From: Aplysia californica
Lineage: Eukaryota > Mollusca > Gastropoda > Aplysiida > Aplysiidae
Direction: 5' to 3'
Assembly (NCBI RefSeq): GCF_000002075.1
Contig: NW_004797424.1
Location: forward strand, 242,955-306,954
DNA length: 64,000 nt
How positions within the stretch are numbered: position 1 is the first letter of the stretch; each line of letters opens with the position of its first letter. This document shows positions 54,382-64,000 of this stretch, in pieces. The notes below the pieces were generated by a model that saw only the letters and a program-made list of their open reading frames with translations, did no database searches and was not told the origin of the DNA. The position numbers and the translations under genes are program-made.

Positions 54382-54845
54382 CCTCACACGAGGGTCCAGT
54401 GGTTCTCTGTTGCCTCGCTGTCTCTCTCAAGGATCTATTTTTGGGTCCAGAGAAGGACAGCCCCCCCTTTCAGATGCATTTGGTCTAAACAAAGTTCTTT
54501 TTTAAAACTTGTGTGTGAAAACATACAGCGATGCATTTAGCAAAAATAAGTCATTGTAATATTGGTGTATTGGAGAACATAAGCCGCCATTTTTGTACGT
54601 GGTACCGCTCTCTGCCGTGATGGGAATTTTGTACAATTTAGTCTTTGATTGTTCTCGTTTTTTAGATGGGCATCATTTTTAAAATATTTTTTTTGCAAGT
54701 TTATATTTTATGCAACGTGCGACCGTCAGTATAGAAGATTTCCCCTCCCAGGTTCAAGTCTGATCCCATTCTAACATAACCCCCTCACAAAGTAACACTG
54801 GGGTTGTTGTTTTTTTCGCTGAATAAAACAGCGAAGTTAATCATA
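54382..54845 (+). other. 3' UTR of the DCAF6-like gene
   Basis: Non-coding sequence after the stop up to an AATAAA at 54822-54827. A second AATAAA near 55304 could give a longer form. Confidence 0.55.
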
Positions 54846-57640
54846 AGCTCTCTCCCTCTTGTTTCACGTGTTCAAGGGTTTTTATGTCTCCTTATTGGGC
54901 TTTTGAATTTATTTATTTTTTCCTCTGATCTCTTTAAAAGTGCGACCCGTCTCTCTTTATTTTGCTGGTCGTAAAAAAAAATGTTAACGTCCTTTATCTT
55001 TTCTTTTACAAAAACGTAACTCTTTCAAAAGCATACTTTTTCCAGAAGATTTAGCTGTGATGTCTATTTTTTTCTCCCTTGGTGAATATTACGAATGTAA
55101 TGTATGTGTTGTTTTGTTTGTGTCCGGGTATCTACGTGCAATGTTACAGGCCTGCCAAACCCTCCATGACGTAACATAAAAGTTTTCCACAAAATCTTCC
55201 TGAAGAGAAGGAGTTTAGGGAAAAAGAATCAGTTTCGATAACTCCAGTAGCTTCAGACAACATTAACAAAGCGACCATGGCAGCAAATGAAAGTATGTTG
55301 TGCAAATAAAAATTTGTTTTTCCATGTCATTAATGATAAATCGCACAAATATTGCAAATATACATGTATAAAAATGAGTACGGTAGTTTCACGTCATTTG
55401 CGATAGGTCGTATACAACTTGACGGAATAAGAAAGCAAGCAAAAAAATCTGGTTTCATGCAAATCCTATTTGGGTTCTTCAACGGGCAAAAGAAAATGGG
55501 AGAGTTCCAATGTTATCAGAGTAGCCTACTTGGCAGGTCTATAGGTTACCAGAAGGATGAATTAAATATGGAAAAATGTGTTGAATTGTTTGAACGTGAT
55601 GCACCCAAATACATCTGACCTCGGCGATGATGCTGGGGGCGTACGAGGGTAGTGGGTGCACAACACTGGTGCTAAGTTTTCTCTCTTGTCATGGACATAA
55701 TCATTTGTGATCAATCAAGTATTTACAATTTACAAATATGAAGTGATGAAGCTTTGACATGCTCAAAAGGTGGCAAACTCTTCTAAGCCAGAATCGGTCT
55801 CCTCATTGGCCTTAGCAGAAGTCACAAGTCATGTTAATTATTGTTTCCTCAACTTCACTTTAAAAATATTTTCCTCTGCATAGTCGGACATTGCTGGAAG
55901 AACTATTATTATTAATATTATTATTATCGTAATTATTACTGTTGTTAAATTGTTGATGCTGATGAAGCAACAAAATCTGAACTTGTGGAGGAAAAGTCTG
56001 AAATCCAAATGCACACTTGTAATGAGTAGTAACCTTCTTGCCATTGTATATGAATTATGGGGGTTTATTTATTTATTTGTGTGTGAGTGTACAGATTGTA
56101 TTTGTAGATTTCTTGTATGATCAGACCTGCCTTGCCTGCGTGTGTCATCTTGTTTTGTATTAGAGTTTGTAGATAAAAGACTTCTTGTTGTGCCTGTAAA
56201 AATACACATGAATACACTTTCTCTCAGTTTCTTTTTTTTCTCAAATGATCTGATTCTGATGTCTCTATGATTTGATTCTGTTGATATAACGTCCACTGGG
56301 TTTGACATATATAATAGTCTAGGCCTACCGGGTTTAATGTGTAATAATATGTACTTAATACAGGATGCACTTGAATCACAAACTTTCCAATGGTGGCTCT
56401 GAACTGTTCATGAACAGCTGTATCCATACTGTACACATGGGAATTGTTAAGCCACCAGCAGGACACAGATTTGTTCACCGGGAATCAGGAATGTCGTCAA
56501 ACGAAGGAAATGCTGGCAGTATGTGGGGAGATTGCTTGTGCTGATTTGTTGAGGAGTTCTTTGTTGATGGAGTCAGACCCAGATGGTTCATCTCTCAGAA
56601 AGTCTGTTTTACAGGAGATGGTAAAATCTGTTTAAATTGAACTATCACAGACCGAATCAACTCAAATTTTGAGTTGATATTACGATAATTTATATTAAAA
56701 TTTGTGGAAATTTTACACCATTGACTGAGATGATGATGTATTTGGCCCTGCTTCACAAAGTAGTCAAAAATAAGACAGCAGAAAGTTTGGGAGTAGGCTC
56801 ATTTGTGCCCAACCCCGTTAACTTGTGTTGTTTTTGTGAGCTGCTGGGTCGGAGCAGTGCAATCTGTGTAGCCATGAACTTAATAAAATATGAGAGATAA
56901 GATAGATAAGATGTTGTTATTGATCTTCACAAAGAGAAATTTATTCTGGCATGGTATATTATAATTATATGCCAGAATGAAATATATTATACAGAGAAGT
57001 TTGTGATAGAAGGGACAGAGTAGAAATTTGACAGGCCTTTGTTCATGAGATGTTCTCGAAGGTGAATTTATTGATTGGGGGGAGGGAGGGTTGTATGTTT
57101 TCAAATGTTTTTGATGAAGTCTTTTATGAAAGAAATGAGAGCTCAAAATGTACCTATTGCTTGCATATATTATAAGTACTTTCAGATTTCTAAGTCGGAA
57201 GTTAAGCTCAGACAGCTTGATTCATGTGTCTTTATATTGCTATTGAAGAGAATATTGCCTTTGTTGATTTTTTCAACTATTGACTGAAACTGTATTTTGA
57301 ATGATATTTGCTTCTTGAGGTAAAAATTGTTGACGTCCCATTTGCAAGGAAAGTTGGAAAGTTTGTCCATATTTATTTAGCCGATTCTATTTAAATGACA
57401 AAAGAAACCCATTTCAACAACTGTAAAGTTCTCTAAATTTCTTTACTGTTGATGACAGTGTTGGTGTATTATAACACTGTTGCTGACCATGAAGAGATAT
57501 CCTGGGAGAATTATAAGCTGCCTATGTTTTTTTTTAGATCAGTTTTCATATATTCTTACTGTTCACTCTTGAAGTTACCTTGTTTTGTAAAAGAACGAAA
57601 AGATAATTCTGGAAAACTGATGATACATGTGTCAGGTTAT
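54846..57640. other. Gene-free stretch
   Basis: No recognised exon or repeat family. The 88-codon frame at 55352-55618 and the 63-codon frame at 56444-56635 show no family motif. A small ATT-type run lies near 55905-55930. Confidence 0.45.
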
Positions 57641-57647
57641 CTTTGGC

Positions 57648-58050
57648 GTCGGTAGTCTAGTGGTCAGGTTATTTGGGCTCGCAACTGAAAAGTCATGGGT
57701 TCGAACCCTGTCAGGGGCCCGACTCTGTGTCTTTGGGAAAGGTACTAAGGCTTCACATGAATTTTCCTCTCTTCGCCCATGTAGTTACAGTAGGCATCAC
57801 ATGAATTTTCCTCTCTTCGCCCATGTAGTTACAGTAGGCATGGGTGCCCAGCTATAGATAGCATAGGATCTTGTCAGTTTATTCATAGCTGAGCCTTTTT
57901 TCAAGCTGCTTGGACTGTATGATGCTTCCTGGAAAGCCAAGACTGTTTCTGAGTGTTTTTGGGTCTGCTGGGGCATTAAAACAGATGTAAAGCGTGTAGA
58001 GTTTGCTGTTGAGTGGGGATATGCACTGTACAAATGTTATTTATTATATT
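57648..58050 (+). mobile_element. tRNA-derived SINE family E, copy 2
   Basis: A-box-like CGTCGGTAGTCTAGTGGTCAGG and B-box-like TGGGTTCGAACCCTG, then GTGTCTTTGGGAAAGGTACT and, at the end, GAGTTTGCTGTTGAGTGGGG...GTACAAATGTTATTTATTAT. A 48-bp internal piece (CACATGAATTTTCCTCTCTT onward) is doubled. Confidence 0.82.
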
Positions 58051-58227
58051 AATTATCATCTAATATTCATGGTGCACTTAACAGATGCTGAACTGTTATG
58101 ATGTGTCTGGTTGTCTGCATCGTAGAGCCAGTCAAAGCTGCCAGTGAAATATTTCGTTTGTCCCTTCTGAGTTCTGTCAAGCTAAAACCTTTTTTGAACA
58201 CAAATTTCTAACTGAACTTGGCTTGGG

Positions 58228-58340
58228 GATTTTTAGTTCTAGTAAGAGTTTTATGGCACTTACAACGCAATAAAGTCATATAATATAAGCTCCCGTATCT
58301 TGGGGCTTGTGAGTGAGTCTGGTGGAGGTGGAGCCCATCG
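58228..58340 (-). repeat. Common short repeat, partial copy
   Basis: Minus-strand tail GCGTTGTAAGTGCCATAAAACTC lies at 58270-58245. The head is replaced by other sequence. Confidence 0.6.
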
Positions 58341-58387
58341 CGTTTTTTTGACAATGTGAAGAAGTAGGACAGAAGATAAAAAAAGTC

Positions 58388-58417
58388 ACCCCCCCCCCCC
58401 CCCCCCCCCCCCCCCAC
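58388..58417. repeat. Poly-C run
   Basis: About 29 consecutive C; length uncertain in any assembly. Confidence 0.9.
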
Positions 58418-58429
58418 TGACTGAATGAG

Positions 58430-59970
58430 AAGGCTGCTGATGAGTTTGATTGGTTCATTAGTGGCTCTGGAGAAGGTAATGATGTACATGATCTTTCTCG
58501 TCTCAGACAGGTTGAGCGCATATTGAAATACAGTAAAAATTTGGTATAGTATAAAGTACACTGTTAAAAACGTACTATCAGCTGTACCGGTCTCTTTCTG
58601 AAGCCTCAAGTCCTATTTAATATTTTTCTCTCCTCTTCACTAATACATACCTTGGCTAAGACGTTCAAACTCTTGAGTCCAAAGAAAGTACCTTATACCA
58701 CGGTATTACTGTACATGTATGTATATATATATATATATGTTTGCCCCTGGAGAAAGGGAGGAAAAGTCAGCCCATATCGTTTCAAGCTGCAGACTAATAA
58801 CATAAAGAAATCATTATTTTTACCAAAGCGTGTTTCCATTTTAAAAAACCCTACGTTCTACCATTTCTGAACCATAACTTTAAAAAAAATTTTCATTTGA
58901 TTTCTTGGTATTTTAGGAGGAATTATTTTAATGCCAGGTTTTTAATGGTAGGTAGGCCTACTCTCTAACTGTGCTTGTAACACTTTAAAGCCTATTTTCT
59001 CGATATCGTATCTTTATACCCCACCTCACAAAATCTGCGTATCTGAAATTCGACACGTAATTGAAATACCAGAAAAAAAATTTTAAACTCGGTGTAGTAT
59101 TGAATTTTGTGTAAGAAAACTCGCTAATCTAAAAAAAAATTCAAACTCCCGACTTTTGTTGCCTTGATTCAAGTCCACACACATTTCACGAGTGGTGCTA
59201 TCATGTTCAAAATCAGCCTTCAGTTGAGACGATTTTGATATTAAAAGTTGCTTTTCATACTTTTATGCTAACGAGACGGTTACATTCTAGTTTGTTCTCT
59301 ATGCAAATTATACAGTTCAATCTACCGAGCAAAAGGAAGTGAAAACAGAGATGGCATCTGTGTGTATTGTGACTCTTCTGCTTTCATCGATGAGTTTTTC
59401 TGTGTCAAGTTCTAGAGATATAATAGAAATTATTTCTGTATGTTGGATGAATTTTAAAAATTTGAGGATGCTGCATGCCAAACAAACACCAACCCCTGCC
59501 CCCTCCCCCTAATCCAGAATAGATACTTCAGAATTTTTAAGTTTAAGGACAATTTGTTTTCCTCAGAAGTCTGTTCTATTTCATGAGTCTACTACAAAAT
59601 CATATTTCTCTCTGAATTCTTCAGTGTTCTCGTCTTGTGTCCCTATTAACACAGTATTAACTTGCAGAACACAGTACATGTACCAGTACTAATAGTATTA
59701 CCGAAAGTTTTGTCTGTGCCAGACATTCATTGTCCATGAAAGTGATGTGTTTGATTACGGTTTTTTTTTTACAGTATGAAATAAACTTTTTGCACTAATC
59801 GACTGACTTGTTTTACAAAAATCTGACGTCGTCATTATGTGGTCTGATTGCCAAACTTGGTGTAACTGCTTGCTGGTACCTTAGAAAACTGATGATTTAG
59901 CAACAAAGCAAAAAGTGTCTCAGGGTTTTTCATACAGTCAGTCACAGAATGCAATTACCCACATCCTTAA
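58430..59970. other. Stretch with no recognised feature
   Basis: No exon, RNA or named repeat recognised apart from a short TA run at about 58721-58738. Confidence 0.4.
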
Positions 59971-59975
59971 TTGAA

Positions 59976-60155
59976 ATGGGTGGTTGGCAGCTGTTGCAGT
60001 GTGGTTTGCTTCTTCTTTTCAATTGAACTTCTGTCATCCTTATCTCTCCTCCTTCTATTCTTTGTATGTTACTCTTTAGTAACACCTCTTATCTTTGGCA
60101 CTTATATGACCTATTTGTGTTTTAAGTGCTGTAAAATTCTTACTAAAACATCATT
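59976..60155 (+). repeat. Common short repeat, well-preserved copy
   Basis: ATGGGTGGTTGGCAGCTGTTGCAGTGTGGTTTGCTTC, GTTACTCTTTAGTAACACCTC, CACTTATATGACCTATTTGTG and AAGTGCTGTAAAATTCTTAC in the usual order. Confidence 0.78.
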
Positions 60156-60432
60156 ACTGAGAAATTTTCGATTGAGTGAAATAAAAATGACTCAAACCAT
60201 GAGAGGAAAAATTAGTTGTGTAATTTAATATAAGCTTATTAAAGATAGTTTGCACATCAAAAACATGAAATTAAATTTCTCTCATGACACATTTGTTAAT
60301 TCTGTCACATATCTCAACATTCTTCAAACAGCAGGGAAAAAGTTACATTGTAAAAGAGTGTTAGTTGCTTGGTCCAAAACACGTGACACCAAACTGGTAC
60401 ATTCCAAAACCAAATTTTAGTGTTACAATGTA

Positions 60433-60678
60433 ATAACCCTATCCGTACGCCCTGGGGTCATTTTGTACCCCCGGGGTTGTATTCTTCACATTTTAGAATA
60501 CTTCTAGTGTGAGATCTCTTGAAACTTTCAGTATTTTAAAAAAAATCATTTTGACAGACTGCTATGCAAAGCGTACGGATCGGTTCAACGAGCTAATTTC
60601 CACTCTATGGAAAATCGTGGCACAGTTTTCCAGGCCGTATGGATACTATAGTAAAACACGACGTACGGATACGGTTAA
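60433..60678 (+). mobile_element. TTAA MITE, CCCTATCCGTACG family, copy 3
   Basis: Left end ATAACCCTATCCGTACG, right end CGTACGGATACGGTTAA. It is inverted relative to the copies at 23396 and 27821 by interior match (CATTTTAGAATACTTCTAGTGTGAGATCTC). The ends show the best terminal repeat, about 13 bp. Confidence 0.83.
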
Positions 60679-60699
60679 AGAACAGACTAAAAAAAATGT

Positions 60700-62250
60700 C
60701 TAACATATAATTTCTTAATCTACATAGCTCATAAAAAACCCAAAAAAATGGTGGAGCTTGGTTCAAAAATACAAAACTAGAGCATGTTAAAATTAAAAAT
60801 GAATTAAACCAATTCAAGAAAACAGACATAAAAGATGGGACAATTGCTCATTTACACATTAACTATCATTTTTCAAACATCAAAGTCTCTTTCATTAACT
60901 GAATTTGGGCTACTAAACTTTACTCTTTCATAGAGAATATTGGCCAGGAATGCCACTCAACTTTTTTGAAAATAGCTGAAAATCCACGTGCCACGGTCTC
61001 GCTGACATATGAATATATCAATTTGAAACCCAGATTTTTTTTTTCTCCAACAATAGATTCTATCTCAATCTCAATAACGGAATAGCGGATCAGGATCAAA
61101 ATACCGGAAATACCGGAAAAAAGCGGAAAAGTGGCATCCCTGATTGGCAAAGAAAGCAATTTCAAGACACTCTGGATCAAGTTGAAGATTGATCCTGGTC
61201 AGGTATTTCAATTCCCAGAGCCCAGATAGAATCTCAGACATGTCCGTCATTTTGTTACCTCAGAATGACAAAGTTCTATCTGACAACTAAGACCATGAGG
61301 TCAGAAATCAAATACTCTATCTGCTCTATCAAAATGGTAAGATTATTCGAAGACATTATGGAGATATTCATATACATATTGCATCGAAAAAGCGCGACAT
61401 ATTGTGAAATTCAAAATCTTTGACATCAAAATTTCTCTAAACTTCATCGTGAGAAGATAGAACTTTGTAATTCTGGTGTAGTGATTTAAGGACAGGTCAC
61501 ACTGACATATTGCTGGTGCCATGCACAAACGGGGCAACTGCAACATTTTCTCGAACCTGATTTTTCTCCTATGTTGTAAAGCAGGGCCAAATACATCATC
61601 TTGTGAAGAAATCCCATGATTAAAAATGTATATATTTACCTGGAATTTACCATGCTGTAGCGAAATTCTCTCTACGGAGATCAATAAATTGTTATCTAGT
61701 CTTATGACTGGAATGGACACGGCACATGTAGTGGGTCACGTACACGTGCACGTGTAAACGAGTGGAAATGTGATGCGATCACAGCACGCAGGCAGCAGCA
61801 GGTGAGGGAATGTGTCCGACCACAAGGTCAACTGTCAACAGCAATCTACCCTGATCAAAACAGGGAGATGTAACATTTTGCAGACACGTAGGAATAAAAA
61901 TAAATAAAATATTCAAAATGTCGTATCAGCAAAAAAGTCTAACAAGCAATCCATAATAACAATATATATATATACATGTGATCCATAATAACAATATATA
62001 TATATACATGTGAAGCTTCATAAAAAAACATAGTAAAAAGTTCTACATATAATAATATATGTAATTAAATGTATATATCATTGGGCAGCTGTTCAGATTC
62101 TGTATGAAGTCAAAATTTTTTATTTAAATGTTTTGTTTTCTTTCAGTGTCTTTATCTATGGAATCAGTTGCATATGCTTGAAGAATATTTTGTCAAAATT
62201 CAAATCCGAAATGTTGGAAAAAAGCAAGAGCAGATACATAATGAAAATAC
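60700..62250. other. Stretch with no recognised gene
   Basis: The longest minus frame (61720-61343) has no recognisable motif. A 32-bp piece (TCCATAATAACAATATATAT plus ATATACATGTGA) occurs twice in tandem at about 61950-62013. Confidence 0.4.
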
Positions 62251-62261
62251 AATTTTTTAAA

Positions 62262-62700
62262 TGTGAGGCATCGTGGTGATATCAGGCGCTAGTCAAATTT
62301 TATTAATAAAAATCGAAGATACCAGCATTTTCCCGACAGTTTGGCAATTTTCATCAATTTTATTTTGTTTTTGGCTCAACACCTTTTATCTCCATTTCAA
62401 ATATATTTCTGTGTTAATATTTCGAAAAAAACGATTACATGCACAAAAAATGTAAATTTTCAGCTTCCATGACCCTCAAGATTTGGAAGTCACTGAACTT
62501 TGACGGCCATTTTCTTGCTTATTTTACGGCTGAAACCAGGTGACCCCCACCTCCTTTAATCGCAAATATCTTTACTTTTATTCAAGTTAATTGAGTATTT
62601 TTTCATTAAATGATAGACAAATGAACAAGCTTTAAAATGATCCCACTAACTCCATTTGCCCAAAAATTGACGAGCGCCTGATTCCAACGGGTCGTGACAC
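62262..62700 (+). mobile_element. MITE family C, copy 3
   Basis: Left end TGTGAGGCATCGTGGTGATATCAGGCGC, right end GCGCCTGATTCCAACGGGTCGTGACAC, 439 bp. Best copy for defining the family borders. Confidence 0.83.
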
Positions 62701-64000
62701 AAATAAATAAAACGGTTTGGGTTTTTTCCCCCTCTCCCCTGAGAAATTTTGCTATCTGGGCTTGGAACAATTGAACAGCTGGGACAACAACACACATGTG
62801 TACAAAGTAAAGGCAGTTCGGGTGTCGTTATATCTTTATACCTCAGACAGTCTCACAGATTGGTTGTACAGATATTTAAAAATTAAATATATGTAAATTT
62901 ACAAACATCTTCACAGAGAGTCACACAGATTTATAGTACAGAGATATTAAACTTACAATCATCAATACAAATAGGATCAATTCAATTTTTTTTTCGTTTT
63001 ACATTGTTTTGCTTTTTTTTTTCAACATTTACATATATTTCATGCCACACATTGTTCAGTGTCTTCAATGTCCAGCCATTCCTATTGACCTGACTAGACA
63101 CTCTGAGCCTGGTCATGTATCCGTTAGTAACAAACTTCAAATAACAAAAATAAAAACAAAACTCCCACAGCACAAACAAACAAAAACATAAGAATGCACA
63201 AAACGACAAATCAAACACGACACAAGCGCAACCAGGTCATCACGAAAGGATGAACCCAGCCCAAGAATTTGTTTCAACAGCAAAATCCAGAAATATCACA
63301 TTTTTAAAAATATATTTATAAATACTCCATAAAATCTTTTTTTTGAATGGTCATTCAGGGCTAAAAAAAAGTAACAGGGACAGATGGAAACATAAGACAA
63401 ATAGTACGCCAACCTCTTATGATACTTCAAGGTCAACTGCCAATCTCTTTTTATCCGGGCTACGAGTATACTTGCAACGAGGACCAGTCGGGGCTACGAG
63501 TAAACTCGGAACAGCGATACGGTCACGTCAGAGAAGCTAGTTCTGCTGGTAATTACCAAAATACGCAAATACGGCATGCTAGCTCTGTCTGAATATTTAT
63601 ATTTTTCAATGAACAGCGATTTCTTTGTTTTTGATTGGAGTAGAAGCTTGAAAGATGTCTCGAAAATGCACGTTCACAACCGACGAAATACTTTTTGGAG
63701 TGGCGCTGGGTCGTGAGGGGGAATGAGACTAATTTGCTGAAAGTGACTGAATCAAGTGCCATAAATTCTGTTGTGGATGATAACTGGACTCATCTAATAC
63801 CGATTCACATCATGGTGAAGGGGTCAGTAGGTCTATTGGAATTCGAGCGTGCTGTATCGATGGGTAGGGCTAGATCAATAAAATCCAATGGGACGTCATA
63901 TGCGCAGCAATCAGGGTCAAGTTGGAGGGTGGAATACACCTCGAAATCTACATTCTTCAATTGATGTAATTCCTAACCACATACATTTACAAAAACTACA
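62701..64000. other. Window end, no recognised gene
   Basis: AT-rich sequence. GGGCTACGAGTATACTTGC and GGGCTACGAGTAAACTCGG repeat at about 63458-63510. A short frame at 63656-63727, MSRKCTFTTDEILFGVALG, faintly resembles the start of piggyBac-type transposases, but nothing longer supports it. Confidence 0.3.

Noticed and set aside
55352-55618. 88-codon plus-strand frame after the DCAF6-like gene
   Set aside because: No recognisable motif, no splice partners, and length expected by chance in AT-rich DNA.
57655-57720. tRNA gene
   Set aside because: Good B box, but it is the head of SINE family E, shared with 17251.

Overview
The window looks like nuclear DNA of a lophotrochozoan animal, most likely a mollusc. 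This rests on GT-AG introns of 0.3-3 kb, moderate AT-richness, tRNA-derived SINEs, many short terminal-inverted-repeat (TIR) elements, decayed LINE tails, and proteins resembling animal signalling and ubiquitin-ligase genes. Species cannot be named from sequence alone.

Three host genes can be rebuilt exon by exon with matching splice phases. (1) Positions 101-4372, plus strand: the last four coding exons of a receptor-type protein tyrosine phosphatase. It has the HCSAGVGRTG active site and a C-terminal tail with five YxN motifs; earlier exons lie left of the window. (2) Positions 33765-22472, minus strand: a complete nine-exon neutral sphingomyelinase of the SMPD2 type, 400 residues, with catalytic DNase I-fold motifs followed by two membrane segments. 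(3) Positions 34256-54381, plus strand: a complete 17-exon DCAF6-like WD40 protein of 1491 residues, enlarged by one 2.55 kb exon. Genes 2 and 3 are head to head with 490 bp between their start codons.

Layout: 1-4.4 kb phosphatase end; 4.4-7.3 kb its probable 3' UTR; 7.3-21.3 kb no recognised gene, with MITEs, SINEs, a LINE tail and simple repeats; 21.3-33.8 kb sphingomyelinase; 33.8-34.25 kb shared promoter region; 34.25-54.8 kb DCAF6-like gene; 54.8-64 kb no recognised gene. At least six families of short inverted-repeat element are present, three of them bounded by TTAA as in piggyBac. A very common short repeat of about 190 bp, with a 3' end near GCAAGTGCCGTAAAAC, occurs at least a dozen times.

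The most unusual signal is that minisatellite arrays repeatedly abut splice sites. Seven arrays with different units (15, 28, 28, 29, 30, 52 and 62 bp) start or end within about 30 bp of an exon edge in all three genes. Several visibly carry copies of the genuine splice site and, in two cases, of exon sequence. The genes act in unrelated processes (tyrosine dephosphorylation, sphingomyelin hydrolysis to ceramide, CUL4-DDB1 substrate recognition), and nothing here links them beyond the shared promoter of genes 2 and 3.
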